DNA of 64,000 nucleotides from NCBI RefSeq assembly GCF_003386535.1, contig NZ_QTTN01000004.1, positions 62,001 through 126,000 on the forward strand, written 5' to 3'. The notes beneath the pieces are model-generated. The model saw only the letters and a list, made by a program, of their open reading frames with translations. It was not told where the DNA came from and ran no database searches. Position numbers and translations under genes: made by a program. Each line of letters starts with the position of its first letter. Position 1 is the first letter of the stretch. Source of the DNA: Paenibacillus taihuensis. Its GTDB lineage: Bacteria; Bacillota; Bacilli; Paenibacillales; Paenibacillaceae. Below are positions 51,056 through 59,581 of the stretch, piece by piece.

Positions 51056-52051
51056 TTACTCGATATTCACTACGACCTTACCGACTTGTTTCTCACCCAT
51101 ACTTCGATGGGCGTCCTCGATTTCGTCTAACGTAAATATCCGTTGATTCAGAATCGGTTTTAACAAGCCTTGGCTATATAATGCCGCGATTTCACGGAGA
51201 ATCTCGCCGTGATGCGCACGCCCTTCTCCGGTTAGCAATGGCATGAGGGTAAATACCCCCGAATACGTTCCCGCACGGAAAGAAAGCGGCGCGAGACTAT
51301 GAGTGCCCCAGCCTAATATACTGACCGCGTGACCCGTATATTTCTTTACGGCACGGAATGAATCATCCAATGTCGCACCACCAACGGTATCCAATACAAC
51401 ATCGAAGCCTTCCCCTCCAGTATGCTTCTGTACATAGTCATCAACCGATGTGTCCGTATAATCGATTGGCGTCGCGCCTAGATTCTTAATGACGGTCTGA
51501 CTTGCCCCAGATCCCGTCGCGAAAACGTTAGCGCCTCGCTGCTTTGCAAGCTGGATCGCAATATGACCGACCCCGCCAGCTCCGCCGTGTATGAGCACTG
51601 TTTGCCCGGACTGGATCTTGGCTTGATCAATAAGGGCTTCCCATGCGGTAATGGCGATCAACGGCAATGCAGCCGCGTCTCGCATCGACATGCTTTCCGG
51701 CATTTTAGCAAGCAGCGCAGCATCCACTGCTGCATATTCCGCTAATGAGCCTTGTACACCGCCAACGCCGCCGGTCATGCCGTAAACGGCATCTCCAGGC
51801 TTGAAATCGGTAACATCAGCTCCAACTTCTTCGACGACCCCCGCCATATCAATCCCCAGAATTGCGGGCGTTGTTGTCTTGGTGTGCGCAGCTACGCCTT
51901 CCTTAGTTTTCAGATCGAGCGGATTCACGCCGCTTGCTTTGATTCTCACAAGCACCTCCCCTTTTTGCGGAGTAGGCCGCGGTGTTTCCCTGATGGTGAA
52001 TGGCGCTTTGAATTGCTCCAAAATGGCAGCTTTCATTGTTGCTTCCGACAT
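51056..52051 (-). CDS. NADP-dependent quinone oxidoreductase-like protein (MDR family)
   Basis: A 331-residue medium-chain reductase of the zeta-crystallin/quinone reductase type, lacking the catalytic zinc ligands. It has an N-terminal GroES-like domain (ILGIDMAGVVEEVGADV) and a Rossmann domain with HGGAGGVGHIAIQLAKQRGA. AAGGAGAATC precedes the ATG. The leader of this gene is the truncated crp gene at 52081-52254, so its present promoter may be that of crp. The internally deleted paralogue lies at 43548-44090. Confidence 0.9.
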   Translation of the reverse strand: MSEATMKAAILEQFKAPFTIRETPRPTPQKGEVLVRIKASGVNPLDLKTKEGVAAHTKTTTPAILGIDMAGVVEEVGADVTDFKPGDAVYGMTGGVGGVQGSLAEYAAVDAALLAKMPESMSMRDAAALPLIAITAWEALIDQAKIQSGQTVLIHGGAGGVGHIAIQLAKQRGANVFATGSGASQTVIKNLGATPIDYTDTSVDDYVQKHTGGEGFDVVLDTVGGATLDDSFRAVKKYTGHAVSILGWGTHSLAPLSFRAGTYSGVFTLMPLLTGEGRAHHGEILREIAALYSQGLLKPILNQRIFTLDEIEDAHRSMGEKQVGKVVVNIE

Positions 52052-52254
52052 GCGTGATTCTCCTTTTCATATACTTGTTTGCCTTTCTTAACGAAGGACA
52101 AGCCATCTATTTCTTCTCCAGGAGATTGAACGATCGTAAGTTTGGGCAAGAAATCAGAATGAGTCATAGGCGTCATCCGATCCAGTTCTTCCAAATCTTC
52201 CTCAGGCAATGCTTCAAATAGTCCGATTCGCGACAAATACCATAGTTTATCCAT
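52033..52254 (-). pseudogene. Crp/Fnr-family regulator, N-terminal fragment
   Basis: MDKLWYLSRIGLFEALPEED and the FVKKGK element are the beginning of a Crp/Fnr-type cyclic-nucleotide-binding fold. After about 57 residues homology stops and the frame runs into the start of the MDR gene. The rest of the sensor domain and the DNA-binding domain are missing. The ATG retains GGAG upstream, so a short peptide may still be made. Confidence 0.75.
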
Positions 52255-52473
52255 CCATCTGTTACTCCGTTCTAAAGAATCCCACCCCTATGTTATCCTT
52301 GATAATCATTCTTAGTCAATGCGATATCCCCTCTCCACGTTTAATAAGCCCATCTTTTGTGGCGGAACCTAAGCTCCCTCCAAATTGCATTCTGCGAATG
52401 CTTCCCCACCGGTAAATACATTGCCATCGATTTTAATTTTGGCATCAAGTGTAAAAGCTCGGCAAAACGTCTT

Positions 52474-53133
52474 CTATATCCATTCGGATACTTGCTCCAT
52501 CGTTCTTCTTGTTTTATCACGCGGTTCTTTTGCCCGATAACCGAAAGCGACCATCACGCTTACTTCATACTCATCGTCTCCGAGCAATCCTCGTTTTTCC
52601 AAAATTTCGTTAACTCTATCTGGCACGAAGCCTTCGATCGGACAAGAATCGATTCCGATCATCGCCGCGGAAGTCATCATGTTCCCTAGCGCGATGTAGG
52701 TTTGCTTGGAAGCCCAGGCTGTTCTCGCTCGTTCGTTATCGAGATGGAACGAATCGAAGAATTCGTGCCATGCTCCCACGTTGTTTCGCACCATCTCAGC
52801 CGGATATTTTTTAACCTTCGTCAGCTGTTCATAAATATAAGGGGATTCCGGGATAAGTCCTTTACGAGCAAGAATAACGACCATGTGACTCGCTGTAGGC
52901 AGTTGATTGTACGCGCCGTAAGCGAACGGCCGAAGCTCTTCCCGAAGTTCCGAATTTTGGACGACTAGAAATTTCCACGCCTCAAGACCGTTGGAACTAG
53001 GCGATAATCTCCCTGTTTCCAGGATAAACCGGAAATCATTTTCGGATATTTTTCGGGTTGGGTCAAATGCTTTCGTTGCATGTCTAAAATGAAATGCTTC
53101 CAGCACTCTTTCTTTTGTCGCGCTCGAATTCAT
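52474..53133 (-). CDS. Nitroreductase-family NAD(P)H-dependent oxidoreductase
   Basis: A 219-residue FMN-dependent oxidoreductase of the NfsB/YfkO type. The FMN-binding Arg is in FHFRHATKAFDP, followed by LSPSSNGLEAWKF and NMMTSAAMIGIDSCPIEGF. GGAGGAAC precedes the ATG. It is the third gene of a probable operon with the MFS transporter (32-base gap) and the Gfo/Idh oxidoreductase, consistent with a detoxification unit. Confidence 0.88.
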   Translation of the reverse strand: MNSSATKERVLEAFHFRHATKAFDPTRKISENDFRFILETGRLSPSSNGLEAWKFLVVQNSELREELRPFAYGAYNQLPTASHMVVILARKGLIPESPYIYEQLTKVKKYPAEMVRNNVGAWHEFFDSFHLDNERARTAWASKQTYIALGNMMTSAAMIGIDSCPIEGFVPDRVNEILEKRGLLGDDEYEVSVMVAFGYRAKEPRDKTRRTMEQVSEWI

Positions 53134-53165
53134 GTCGGTTCCTCCTCGGTGTGCTGCATAATTTG

Positions 53166-54575
53166 TTAAGCTTGCTGCAACGCTGCCTTTTTCTTTCTCA
53201 TGCCTGGCAAGGCCAAGAACAACGCGAATAATGCGAAGCAGCCGCCTACGACTAATGCCGTATGAAATCCCGACAGCATCGCTTCGTTGGACGACGGATC
53301 GGTTGCCGAAGCGGTCACCGAGCTCGCGATCGTAGCCAGAATGGACAATCCAAGGCTGCCTCCTAGCTGCAGGAACGTATTTACGATACCGCCTGCGACG
53401 CCGTGCTCCTCGATTCGCACATCCCGCACGGAACCTACGATGATTGCCGTAAATCCGGCTGCCGTCGAGAGACCTAATAGAACGAAGACCGGTAAAATAA
53501 ATGCGGCATAGGCGCTGTCCATGGACATGGTGCTTAACCAGAACATGCCGAGTGCATTAACGAGCTGCGAAACAATCAACAACATTTTCGCTCCGAATAT
53601 ACGCATGAAGTAAGGCGTGATTTGGGTGGCTAGAACGGACGATAATCCGAGCGGCAGGAAAGCCAAGCCCGTTATTAATGAAGAATAGCCAAGCGCATGG
53701 AAATACAGCGTCGAGAAATAAATAAATGCGGTCATGAAGGAATACATTAAGAATCCGATAATATTCGACGATACTAGCGAACCGATACGGAACAACCGGA
53801 GCGGCATGAGCGGGTTTTTGGCGTATTTCTCGATGAAGACGAATCCGACCAGAATAAGGGCTCCGGCGATTAAGGTCGTGATTTTCGCGGTCGACCAACT
53901 GCCGTCGACATCAGGCATGGACAACCCGTATACGAGAACGAATATGCCTGACAGCACGGCAATTGCGCCGGGCAAATCAATGGATTGCTTGTTCTTTTGC
54001 TCCATCGGCCGTTCTTTGACAAACACTAACCCGAGTATGATCGCAACCCCGAGCGGGACGTTCAAGAAAAACAAGGAGCGCCAGCCGAGCGAGTCCGTCA
54101 GCAGCCCGCCAACGATTGACCCCGCCGCGAAACCGCCCGAACCCAGCGCGCCGAAGATGGCAAAAGCTTTATTCCGTTGCGCGCCTTCGGGAATCGACGT
54201 GCTAATGAGCGACATGGCCGCGGGAATGGACAACGCAGCGCCGATCCCTTGAATCGCCCTGCTCGCAATGAGCCAAACCGGATTCATCGCGAATCCGCCG
54301 GCGAGCGCAGCAATCGCGAAAATCGCTAAACCGAGCGTTAACACGCGTTTCCTCCCGATCAAGTCGCTCGCACGTCCGCCGATAAGCAGAAAACAAGCGA
54401 AGGTGAGGACATAAGCCGTGACGATCCACTGTAAATTATTTGCATTCATATGCAGCGCCGATTGAATAGCCGGTAACGCCACGGTTACCGTGGATGAATT
54501 CATGACTTCCAAAAATTGCGCAAGACAAACTAAAATCAATAACAACATATTCGCTTTCGAAATCCGGTCGCCCAC
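53166..54575 (-). CDS. MFS drug-efflux transporter (DHA2/EmrB type)
   Basis: A 469-residue transporter with about 14 helices. Family motifs are LDxxxxNxALP-like (MNSSTVTVALPAI), motif A (GGRASDLIGRKRVLTLG) and motif C in the fifth helix region (GALGSGGFAAGSIVGGLLTD). Start GTG 54575, with GAGGAG about 10 bases upstream. Members export drugs or toxic metabolites using the proton gradient. The operator pair upstream of the operon fits TetR-type control by the exported compound. Confidence 0.88.
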   Translation of the reverse strand: MGDRISKANMLLLILVCLAQFLEVMNSSTVTVALPAIQSALHMNANNLQWIVTAYVLTFACFLLIGGRASDLIGRKRVLTLGLAIFAIAALAGGFAMNPVWLIASRAIQGIGAALSIPAAMSLISTSIPEGAQRNKAFAIFGALGSGGFAAGSIVGGLLTDSLGWRSLFFLNVPLGVAIILGLVFVKERPMEQKNKQSIDLPGAIAVLSGIFVLVYGLSMPDVDGSWSTAKITTLIAGALILVGFVFIEKYAKNPLMPLRLFRIGSLVSSNIIGFLMYSFMTAFIYFSTLYFHALGYSSLITGLAFLPLGLSSVLATQITPYFMRIFGAKMLLIVSQLVNALGMFWLSTMSMDSAYAAFILPVFVLLGLSTAAGFTAIIVGSVRDVRIEEHGVAGGIVNTFLQLGGSLGLSILATIASSVTASATDPSSNEAMLSGFHTALVVGGCFALFALFLALPGMRKKKAALQQA

Positions 54576-54651
54576 GTCATTAACTCTCCTCGTTTAGTTT
54601 TTTATTTCTTGGTGCTCCACGGCGCACGAACCGTTTAAGCAGGCTTGGCCT

Positions 54652-55806
54652 TTACGAATTAATGTGGTATTGATTCACTTTTTGCTCGACCCCGGTACGG
54701 GAAGCCGTCATGATCGTGTCATATAACAGGTGGCGTTTGACTGCATGCGCGAAGTCCGGCGTTTCATTCGTGCCTTCGCGAACATCTTTAGCCAAGCTCG
54801 CGTAAAATTTCCCGATGTTGCTTGATCTCGCCGGTCCTTCTGGAATCGCTTTGATATCTTCGGTATATTGGCTGGGAATGACGATCTCAGTGAGCGTCTT
54901 GTCTTCGCCTTTGCCGCCCTTCAATTTCAATTCGGTATTTTGCATATTTCCGTTGAAATCGGCGGTGATGACAAGTTCTCCGTCCGTGCCGATGATCTCC
55001 CAACGCAAGTCGAAGTCACGCGAAGTTCCGCTGCGATATAAGGTCGTCGCCAACACGCCACTTTCAAGCGTGCCGATTATGGCCATATGATCCGGAGCCG
55101 TCACTTTGAGCGTCGTCCCATCATCCGCTATTTGGACCTCAGGGTGACGAACTTCAAGCTTCGCGGACACGTTATCGTAATCGCCGAGCACGTAATTCAG
55201 CCCGTCGATGGCATGAAGTCCCGCAGACGCTAACATGGTCGCGCCGGCGTTCACGTCGTACGTATAAGCGAATTTTCGGATTGTGACGGGCTCCCAGATC
55301 AAGCCAGTCCCAGATAAAGTAGTTGCGAGTACGTTGCCGATATAGCCTTGTGCGATCAAATCTCGGGCGTGTTGGATTGCCGGAGAGTAGCGCGCCTGCA
55401 AGCCGATAAACGTCCGAACGCCTGCCTCCTTGGCACGGTTTGCCAAGTCCTGCGCCTGCTCCGTGGACATGCCAAGCGGCCATTCGCTGTATACCATTTT
55501 ACCTGCTTCGATAGCAGCTAGAGCGATATCGTAATGGTATTGCATATTAATAGCGATCACGACAAGGTCTACTTCAGGATGCTGAATCAGTTCCTGGTAA
55601 TTATCGAATCCGGGAACGCCGAACGCTTCGGCAGCGGCATCCGCGGATTCGCGGTTGCTCGTGCTCACCGCAACCAGTCGGAAGCCCGGCAAGGCTTGAA
55701 CCGCCGGGATGTGCGCTGCGACAGCCCACCCTGGGTTGGACGGACTTGCTCCGATAATACCTACACCGATTTTTTTATGATTGGCTTGCTGTTGATGATT
55801 GGACAT
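54652..55806 (-). CDS. Gfo/Idh/MocA-family oxidoreductase
   Basis: A 384-residue NAD(P)-dependent oxidoreductase. The Rossmann motif is GVGIIGASPSNPGWAVAAHIPA and the conserved Lys motif appears as YSEWPLG (usually EKP), so the catalytic Lys is replaced by Trp. The C-terminal half is the beta-sheet substrate domain. AGAGGAGG precedes the ATG. It is the first gene after the TetR-type operator region. Substrate unknown; the missing EKP lysine hints at altered chemistry, as in Gal80-like members of the family. Confidence 0.85.
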   Translation of the reverse strand: MSNHQQQANHKKIGVGIIGASPSNPGWAVAAHIPAVQALPGFRLVAVSTSNRESADAAAEAFGVPGFDNYQELIQHPEVDLVVIAINMQYHYDIALAAIEAGKMVYSEWPLGMSTEQAQDLANRAKEAGVRTFIGLQARYSPAIQHARDLIAQGYIGNVLATTLSGTGLIWEPVTIRKFAYTYDVNAGATMLASAGLHAIDGLNYVLGDYDNVSAKLEVRHPEVQIADDGTTLKVTAPDHMAIIGTLESGVLATTLYRSGTSRDFDLRWEIIGTDGELVITADFNGNMQNTELKLKGGKGEDKTLTEIVIPSQYTEDIKAIPEGPARSSNIGKFYASLAKDVREGTNETPDFAHAVKRHLLYDTIMTASRTGVEQKVNQYHINS

Positions 55807-55872
55807 TTTAGTTCCTCCTCTAATCTAATTGGCAATCGTGGAACTCGGACTCTGTTATTCGAGTTCATTAGT

Positions 55873-55924
55873 GGACCACGGTCCGCTTGATAACAATATA
55901 ACTGGACCGTGGTCCGGTTGTCAA
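55873..55924 (-). promoter_or_regulatory. Promoter with two TetR-type palindromic operators
   Basis: TTGACA (55924-55919) and TATATT (55900-55895) are 18 bases apart on the minus strand. GGACCGTGGTCC (55904-55915) fills the spacer and GGACCACGGTCC (55873-55884) lies just downstream of the start point. Each is a near-perfect palindrome; centres are 31 bases apart. This is a classic repressor layout. No TetR gene is in the flanking sequence, so the repressor lies elsewhere. Confidence 0.8.
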
Positions 55925-56003
55925 TTGGATAATATTAAAACACGGGGGAAATATAATTTAGCCGCTCTTCCACAAGCGATGAACGTGGGAATGCATTAAA
56001 AAT

Positions 56004-56042
56004 ACAAAAAAAACAGCCAACTACGCAAAGTAGGCGGCCGTT
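56004..56042 (-). terminator. Terminator of the fetAB-type operon
   Basis: On the minus strand AACGGCCGCCTAC and GTAGTTGGCTGTT pair (two mismatches) around TTTGC, followed by a run of T. Confidence 0.75.
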
Positions 56043-56106
56043 CTATGTCTGCCAAATATTAACTCTCCGAGATGCTGGAGCATGATTCCTCACCACTTCT
56101 TCTAAT

Positions 56107-56865
56107 TTAGGAATCTTGAAAAACCACGACTTGCAAGTCCTTCGTAAACACCAATTTGTAACACAGCACACTAAGCAGAATGCTCGTTATTGCTGCAGAT
56201 CCCGTAAACGAGAATACGATTAAGATTTGGTACCTCACTGCCTCCACCGGTGAGGCTCCTGCAACAATCATCCCCGTCATCATGCCTGGAAGCTGTACAA
56301 GGCCAACGGTTTTCATGCCGTCTATGGTAGGGATCATGCTGAACTTAACAATCCGCTTCCGTACTTGATGCAAGGCTTGTTGAGCGCTTGCCCCTAGTGA
56401 TAACAGCGCTTCAATTTCCCCTCTTGAAGAAACAGCCTCTCGCTTAAGTTGATTCATAAACAATCCGGCGACAACCATAGCATTACCGATCGTCATTCCG
56501 CTAAGGGGGATAATATATTGCGGTGTTGCTTTTATGAGATGTAGACCAAGAAGCATGCCCATCATTAGGACTTCCATTACGGAAATAGAAATGGCTATTC
56601 GCCACACAACGCCGTGCATGCCGCCTCCACGCTTAGCTGCATTCCATGAAGCGACTCCGATCATAACGCAAATAATGACCACGAGAATAACGTAATTCTC
56701 CGTTTGAAAAACATATTGAAGCACATAGCCGATCAACAGTAGCTGTACCGCAGATCGGATTGTACCGATTGCGATCTCCTTCTCCAGCCCGAGCTTCTGC
56801 CAATAGGAAATCATCATCGTAGCGAATACGAACAGCAATGTAAAACTCAATGTGAATAGGGTCAT
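56107..56865 (-). CDS. fetB: FetB-type ABC exporter permease (UPF0014)
   Basis: A 252-residue membrane protein of the UPF0014/YbbM family with about seven helices (SYWQKLGLEKEIAIGTIRSAVQLLLIGYVL; PLSGMTIGNAMVVAGLFMNQL; PGMMTGMIVAGASPVEAVRYQ). In E. coli the FetAB pair exports iron and aids oxidative stress resistance. The start overlaps the stop of the ATPase gene (ATGA). The symbol is by homology to the E. coli pair. Confidence 0.82.
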   Translation of the reverse strand: MTLFTLSFTLLFVFATMMISYWQKLGLEKEIAIGTIRSAVQLLLIGYVLQYVFQTENYVILVVIICVMIGVASWNAAKRGGGMHGVVWRIAISISVMEVLMMGMLLGLHLIKATPQYIIPLSGMTIGNAMVVAGLFMNQLKREAVSSRGEIEALLSLGASAQQALHQVRKRIVKFSMIPTIDGMKTVGLVQLPGMMTGMIVAGASPVEAVRYQILIVFSFTGSAAITSILLSVLCYKLVFTKDLQVVVFQDS

Positions 56866-57608
56866 GTCGCAAGCACCTCAGCTTGCCCGCTAATGATGAA
56901 CTGACTTGCTGCTTCTGTGGATGGGGATATGAAGAACTGTTTAGCCGGTGCGTCTTCTAGAATCGTCCCTTCTGCCAAGAACCAAGTTCGCGTGCTGACC
57001 CGCTCCGCTTGTTTGAGATCATGCGTTATTCCAATCATGATCGTACCTTCATTTCGATGCCAGTCTTTCAAGAGCTCCTCTATGGCTAACGTATTCGTGA
57101 CATCCAATGATGAGGTGACTTCATCAAGCAAAAGCACGGTTGGACGCAGCATCAGCGATCGAATCAGTGCTATTCTCTGCATTTGGCCACCGGATAGCTC
57201 GCGAGCATCTTTCTTCAAATCAACATCAGAGAGCTTCGCTGCAGCTAGCAGCCGTTTTGCTAACTGAGAATCATATGTAAGTTGATGAAGCTGACTCGGC
57301 ACCTTAAGATTATCCTCTACGGTTCCTGTCAGCATGACAGCTTGCTGCGCTACATAGCAGATCTGTTTTCGCCAGAATCGAGGATGTTGGTTGCGAAATG
57401 AAATGCCTTCCAACAACATGTCCCCTTCATCTGGTGAATGGAGTAAGGAGAACATACGCAGCAACGTACTCTTTCCTTGCCCTGACGCACCGAGTAACGA
57501 AATCCACTCTCCTCTTACAACCTCAGCGCTAATATTGGATAAAAGGTACTTATCATCCGTTTTGTTCATGTGAAATGGCCGTTTAGCGAGCTGTTTGATT
57601 TCGAACAT
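56862..57608 (-). CDS. fetA: FetA-type ABC transporter ATPase
   Basis: A 248-residue ATPase: Walker A GASGQGKST (about 39-47), signature LSGGQMQR, Walker B VLLLDEVTSSLD and the switch His in GITHD. The frame opens at 57659, but AAAGGAG fits ATG 57608 (8-base spacing), which is chosen. Coupled to the UPF0014 permease gene, together forming a putative metal exporter. Confidence 0.85.
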   Translation of the reverse strand: MFEIKQLAKRPFHMNKTDDKYLLSNISAEVVRGEWISLLGASGQGKSTLLRMFSLLHSPDEGDMLLEGISFRNQHPRFWRKQICYVAQQAVMLTGTVEDNLKVPSQLHQLTYDSQLAKRLLAAAKLSDVDLKKDARELSGGQMQRIALIRSLMLRPTVLLLDEVTSSLDVTNTLAIEELLKDWHRNEGTIMIGITHDLKQAERVSTRTWFLAEGTILEDAPAKQFFISPSTEAASQFIISGQAEVLAT

Positions 57609-57749
57609 ACGCATTTCTCCTTTCGACTGCTTCATGCTCCGCTTTGATTTTCTCATCAAATTCTAATTTTACTCACACTACCTTCTCATGTACGAATGCT
57701 ATAGTAAGGGTGTCTAAGACAAGACACTTCGTTTGAGGAGGAATACAAA

Positions 57750-58010
57750 GTGAAAAGAAAATGGATTTTGGCTGCAGCTCTGTTGACTGTTATCGCAGCT
57801 GGTTCCGGGACCTGGTTGCACGCATATGCTTCCGCGGATAAAACAGCAGCGCCGAATACAGCGACAACTCCGGCTCAGGAACAATCAGATGGTGACGGTG
57901 AGTATGCTGATGATCAAGAGCAATCGGATGGCGATGGCGAACAAGCGGACGATCAAGAACAAGAAGATAACGCCGGCAATCAGAATGCAGACAATGACGC
58001 CAGGAGATTC
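57750..58010 (+). pseudogene. Truncated secreted acidic protein (PepSY-like N-terminus)
   Basis: GAGGAGG precedes ATG 57750. The product starts with a signal peptide (KRKWILAAALLTVIAAGSG) and an acidic linker with repeats of EQSDGDGE and ADDQEQ, as in secreted PepSY-domain proteins encoded beside two-component systems. At about 58010 the sequence switches into the middle of an OmpR-type regulator gene in another frame, giving a meaningless tail to 58073. The assignment to a PepSY protein is inference. Confidence 0.6.
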
Positions 58011-58228
58011 CGCTTACCAAGCGGGAGTTCGACTTGCTTTTCGTGCTTATTCGAAACGCGAATAACGTATTAAGCCGCGATCAGCTGCTGGACCTTGTCT
58101 GGGGCTTCGAGACAGGCGTTGAAACGAATATTGTTGACGTCTACATTCGTTATGTCAGACAAAAGCTTGGTGATGGCGATAAATACATTCAAACGATTCG
58201 CGGAGTCGGCTACATAATGAAGAGGTGA
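58011..58228 (+). pseudogene. OmpR-family response regulator, C-terminal fragment
   Basis: LTKREFDLLFVLIRNANNVL, SRDQLLDLVWG, NIVDVYIRYVRQKLG and IQTIRGVGYIMKR form a nearly complete OmpR/PhoB winged-helix domain. The receiver domain and most of the linker are missing; the frame joins the truncated upstream gene at about 58010. There is no start codon in context. Confidence 0.82.
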
Positions 58229-58850
58229 TACGGAACGACTTGAGGAAAGTAAAAGATTCATGGAACGCTTTGTTCAAACCAATCAGATGTTCAGACTTCT
58301 CGATCACAGCGGACACGTCGTTATGGCGCTGACCAACAACCTTCCCGCTGATTGGGTCCCCATCCGATCTTCAGAGCTTGAAACACTGACCAGTTATACG
58401 CACGGTCAAGATCATTTTCTTGTTATTCGAGCTCCCATTCATGCGGAAGCTTATAACGGATACTTGGAATTCGCCAGTAATCTAGAAAACATTGATGCAA
58501 TGAAATACCGATTGAAACAACTCATGCTCACGCTCGGCATTGTAGGCATTGCCGTCAGTGCGATTGGCGGATTTTTCGTCGCTTGGCGCTTACTCCGACC
58601 ATTGGACCGATTAGCTACCGCAATGACAGCTATTCAAAAGAATGGATTAAGTGAACGCGTAGAATACCGAAACAATGGCGACGAGCTCGCGCGATTGTCA
58701 GCCATCTTTAATGAGATGATGGATGAACTCGAGCGATCCTTCAAGCGGCAAAGCCAGTTTGTCGAGGATGCTTCCCATGAATTCCGCACCCCTATCGCGA
58801 TTATTGAAGGGCATCTGAAATTGCTTAATCGTTGGGGATTTGCAAGAAAA
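58229..58850 (+). pseudogene. Sensor histidine kinase, truncated at both ends
   Basis: Starting a few bases after the regulator remnant, the frame encodes ERLEESKRFMERFVQTNQMF, part of a sensor domain, a TM helix (LMLTLGIVGIAVSAIGGFFVAWRLL), a HAMP domain and the H-box DASHEFRTPIAIIEGHLKLLNRWG. The N-terminal TM is missing. After the H-box the sequence becomes the antisense of an ABC-ATPase 3' end, so the ATP-binding domain is absent. Inactive. Confidence 0.82.
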
Positions 58851-59551
58851 CATCTTCCAATGTCTGTTTCTTGCGCTCGATATTATGGATTTCAACGTTG
58901 TTCTGAATGAGCGTGGAGAGGACATGATTCAGAATTTCATCGAATTCAAGGATGTCGATTTCATTCCCTTCCCCTCTGAAAAGCTGAAGATCCGGATGGG
59001 CTGATTTTAAGATGCGAATTGCTTCCTCAGGTGCGTTTACTTCTAGTGTTAAACGGTCATTCATCGATCCGCTGCGCAAATCCGCAAGCGTTGCTGTCGT
59101 GACCCATTTTCCACGATCAATGACACCTACCCGATCACATATCATCTCTAGCTCTGTAAGCAGATGACTCGAGATGAGGATGCTCTTGCCTTGTTTGGTC
59201 AATTTCAATAACAAATCGCGAAATTCACGAATACCGCTAGGATCTAGACCATTCGTTCAAATTCTCTAATCCCGATAAGTAAGGGTATAATTCGGGGTTC
59301 TCGACAATCGTTCCGATTTCTTGCATAGCTAATCGCCTTGCTGTCTGCATATCGTGTCCGCAGATATGTATAGATCCGGTAGTAGGCTTAGCAAGCCCGA
59401 CAAGCATCCGAATGGTCGTTGTCTTCCCTGCACCATTCGGTCCTAGCAGGCCGAAGATCTCTCCTTTTTGCACCGAGAATGAGATATCCTCCACGATGGT
59501 TCATTGATCCATTCGTTTCGTTAACCCGCTTACTTTCAATACTTCAGCCAT
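58825..59551 (-). pseudogene. ABC transporter ATPase (BcrA-like), deleted and interrupted
   Basis: ATG 59551 (GGAGGGCG upstream) begins MAEVLKVSGLTKRMDQ, then an in-frame TGA, then TIVEDISFSVQKGEIF and Walker A GPNGAGKTT. After GLENLNE the frame joins out of phase to NGLDPSGIREFRDLLLKL and the C-terminal half (SSHLLTELEMICDRVGVIDRGK). The segment with the signature motif and Walker B, about 85 residues, is missing. The 3' end overlaps the truncated kinase by about 25 bases. Confidence 0.85.
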
Positions 59552-59581
59552 ATTATCGCCCTCCAGTTCGAATACCTGCAA

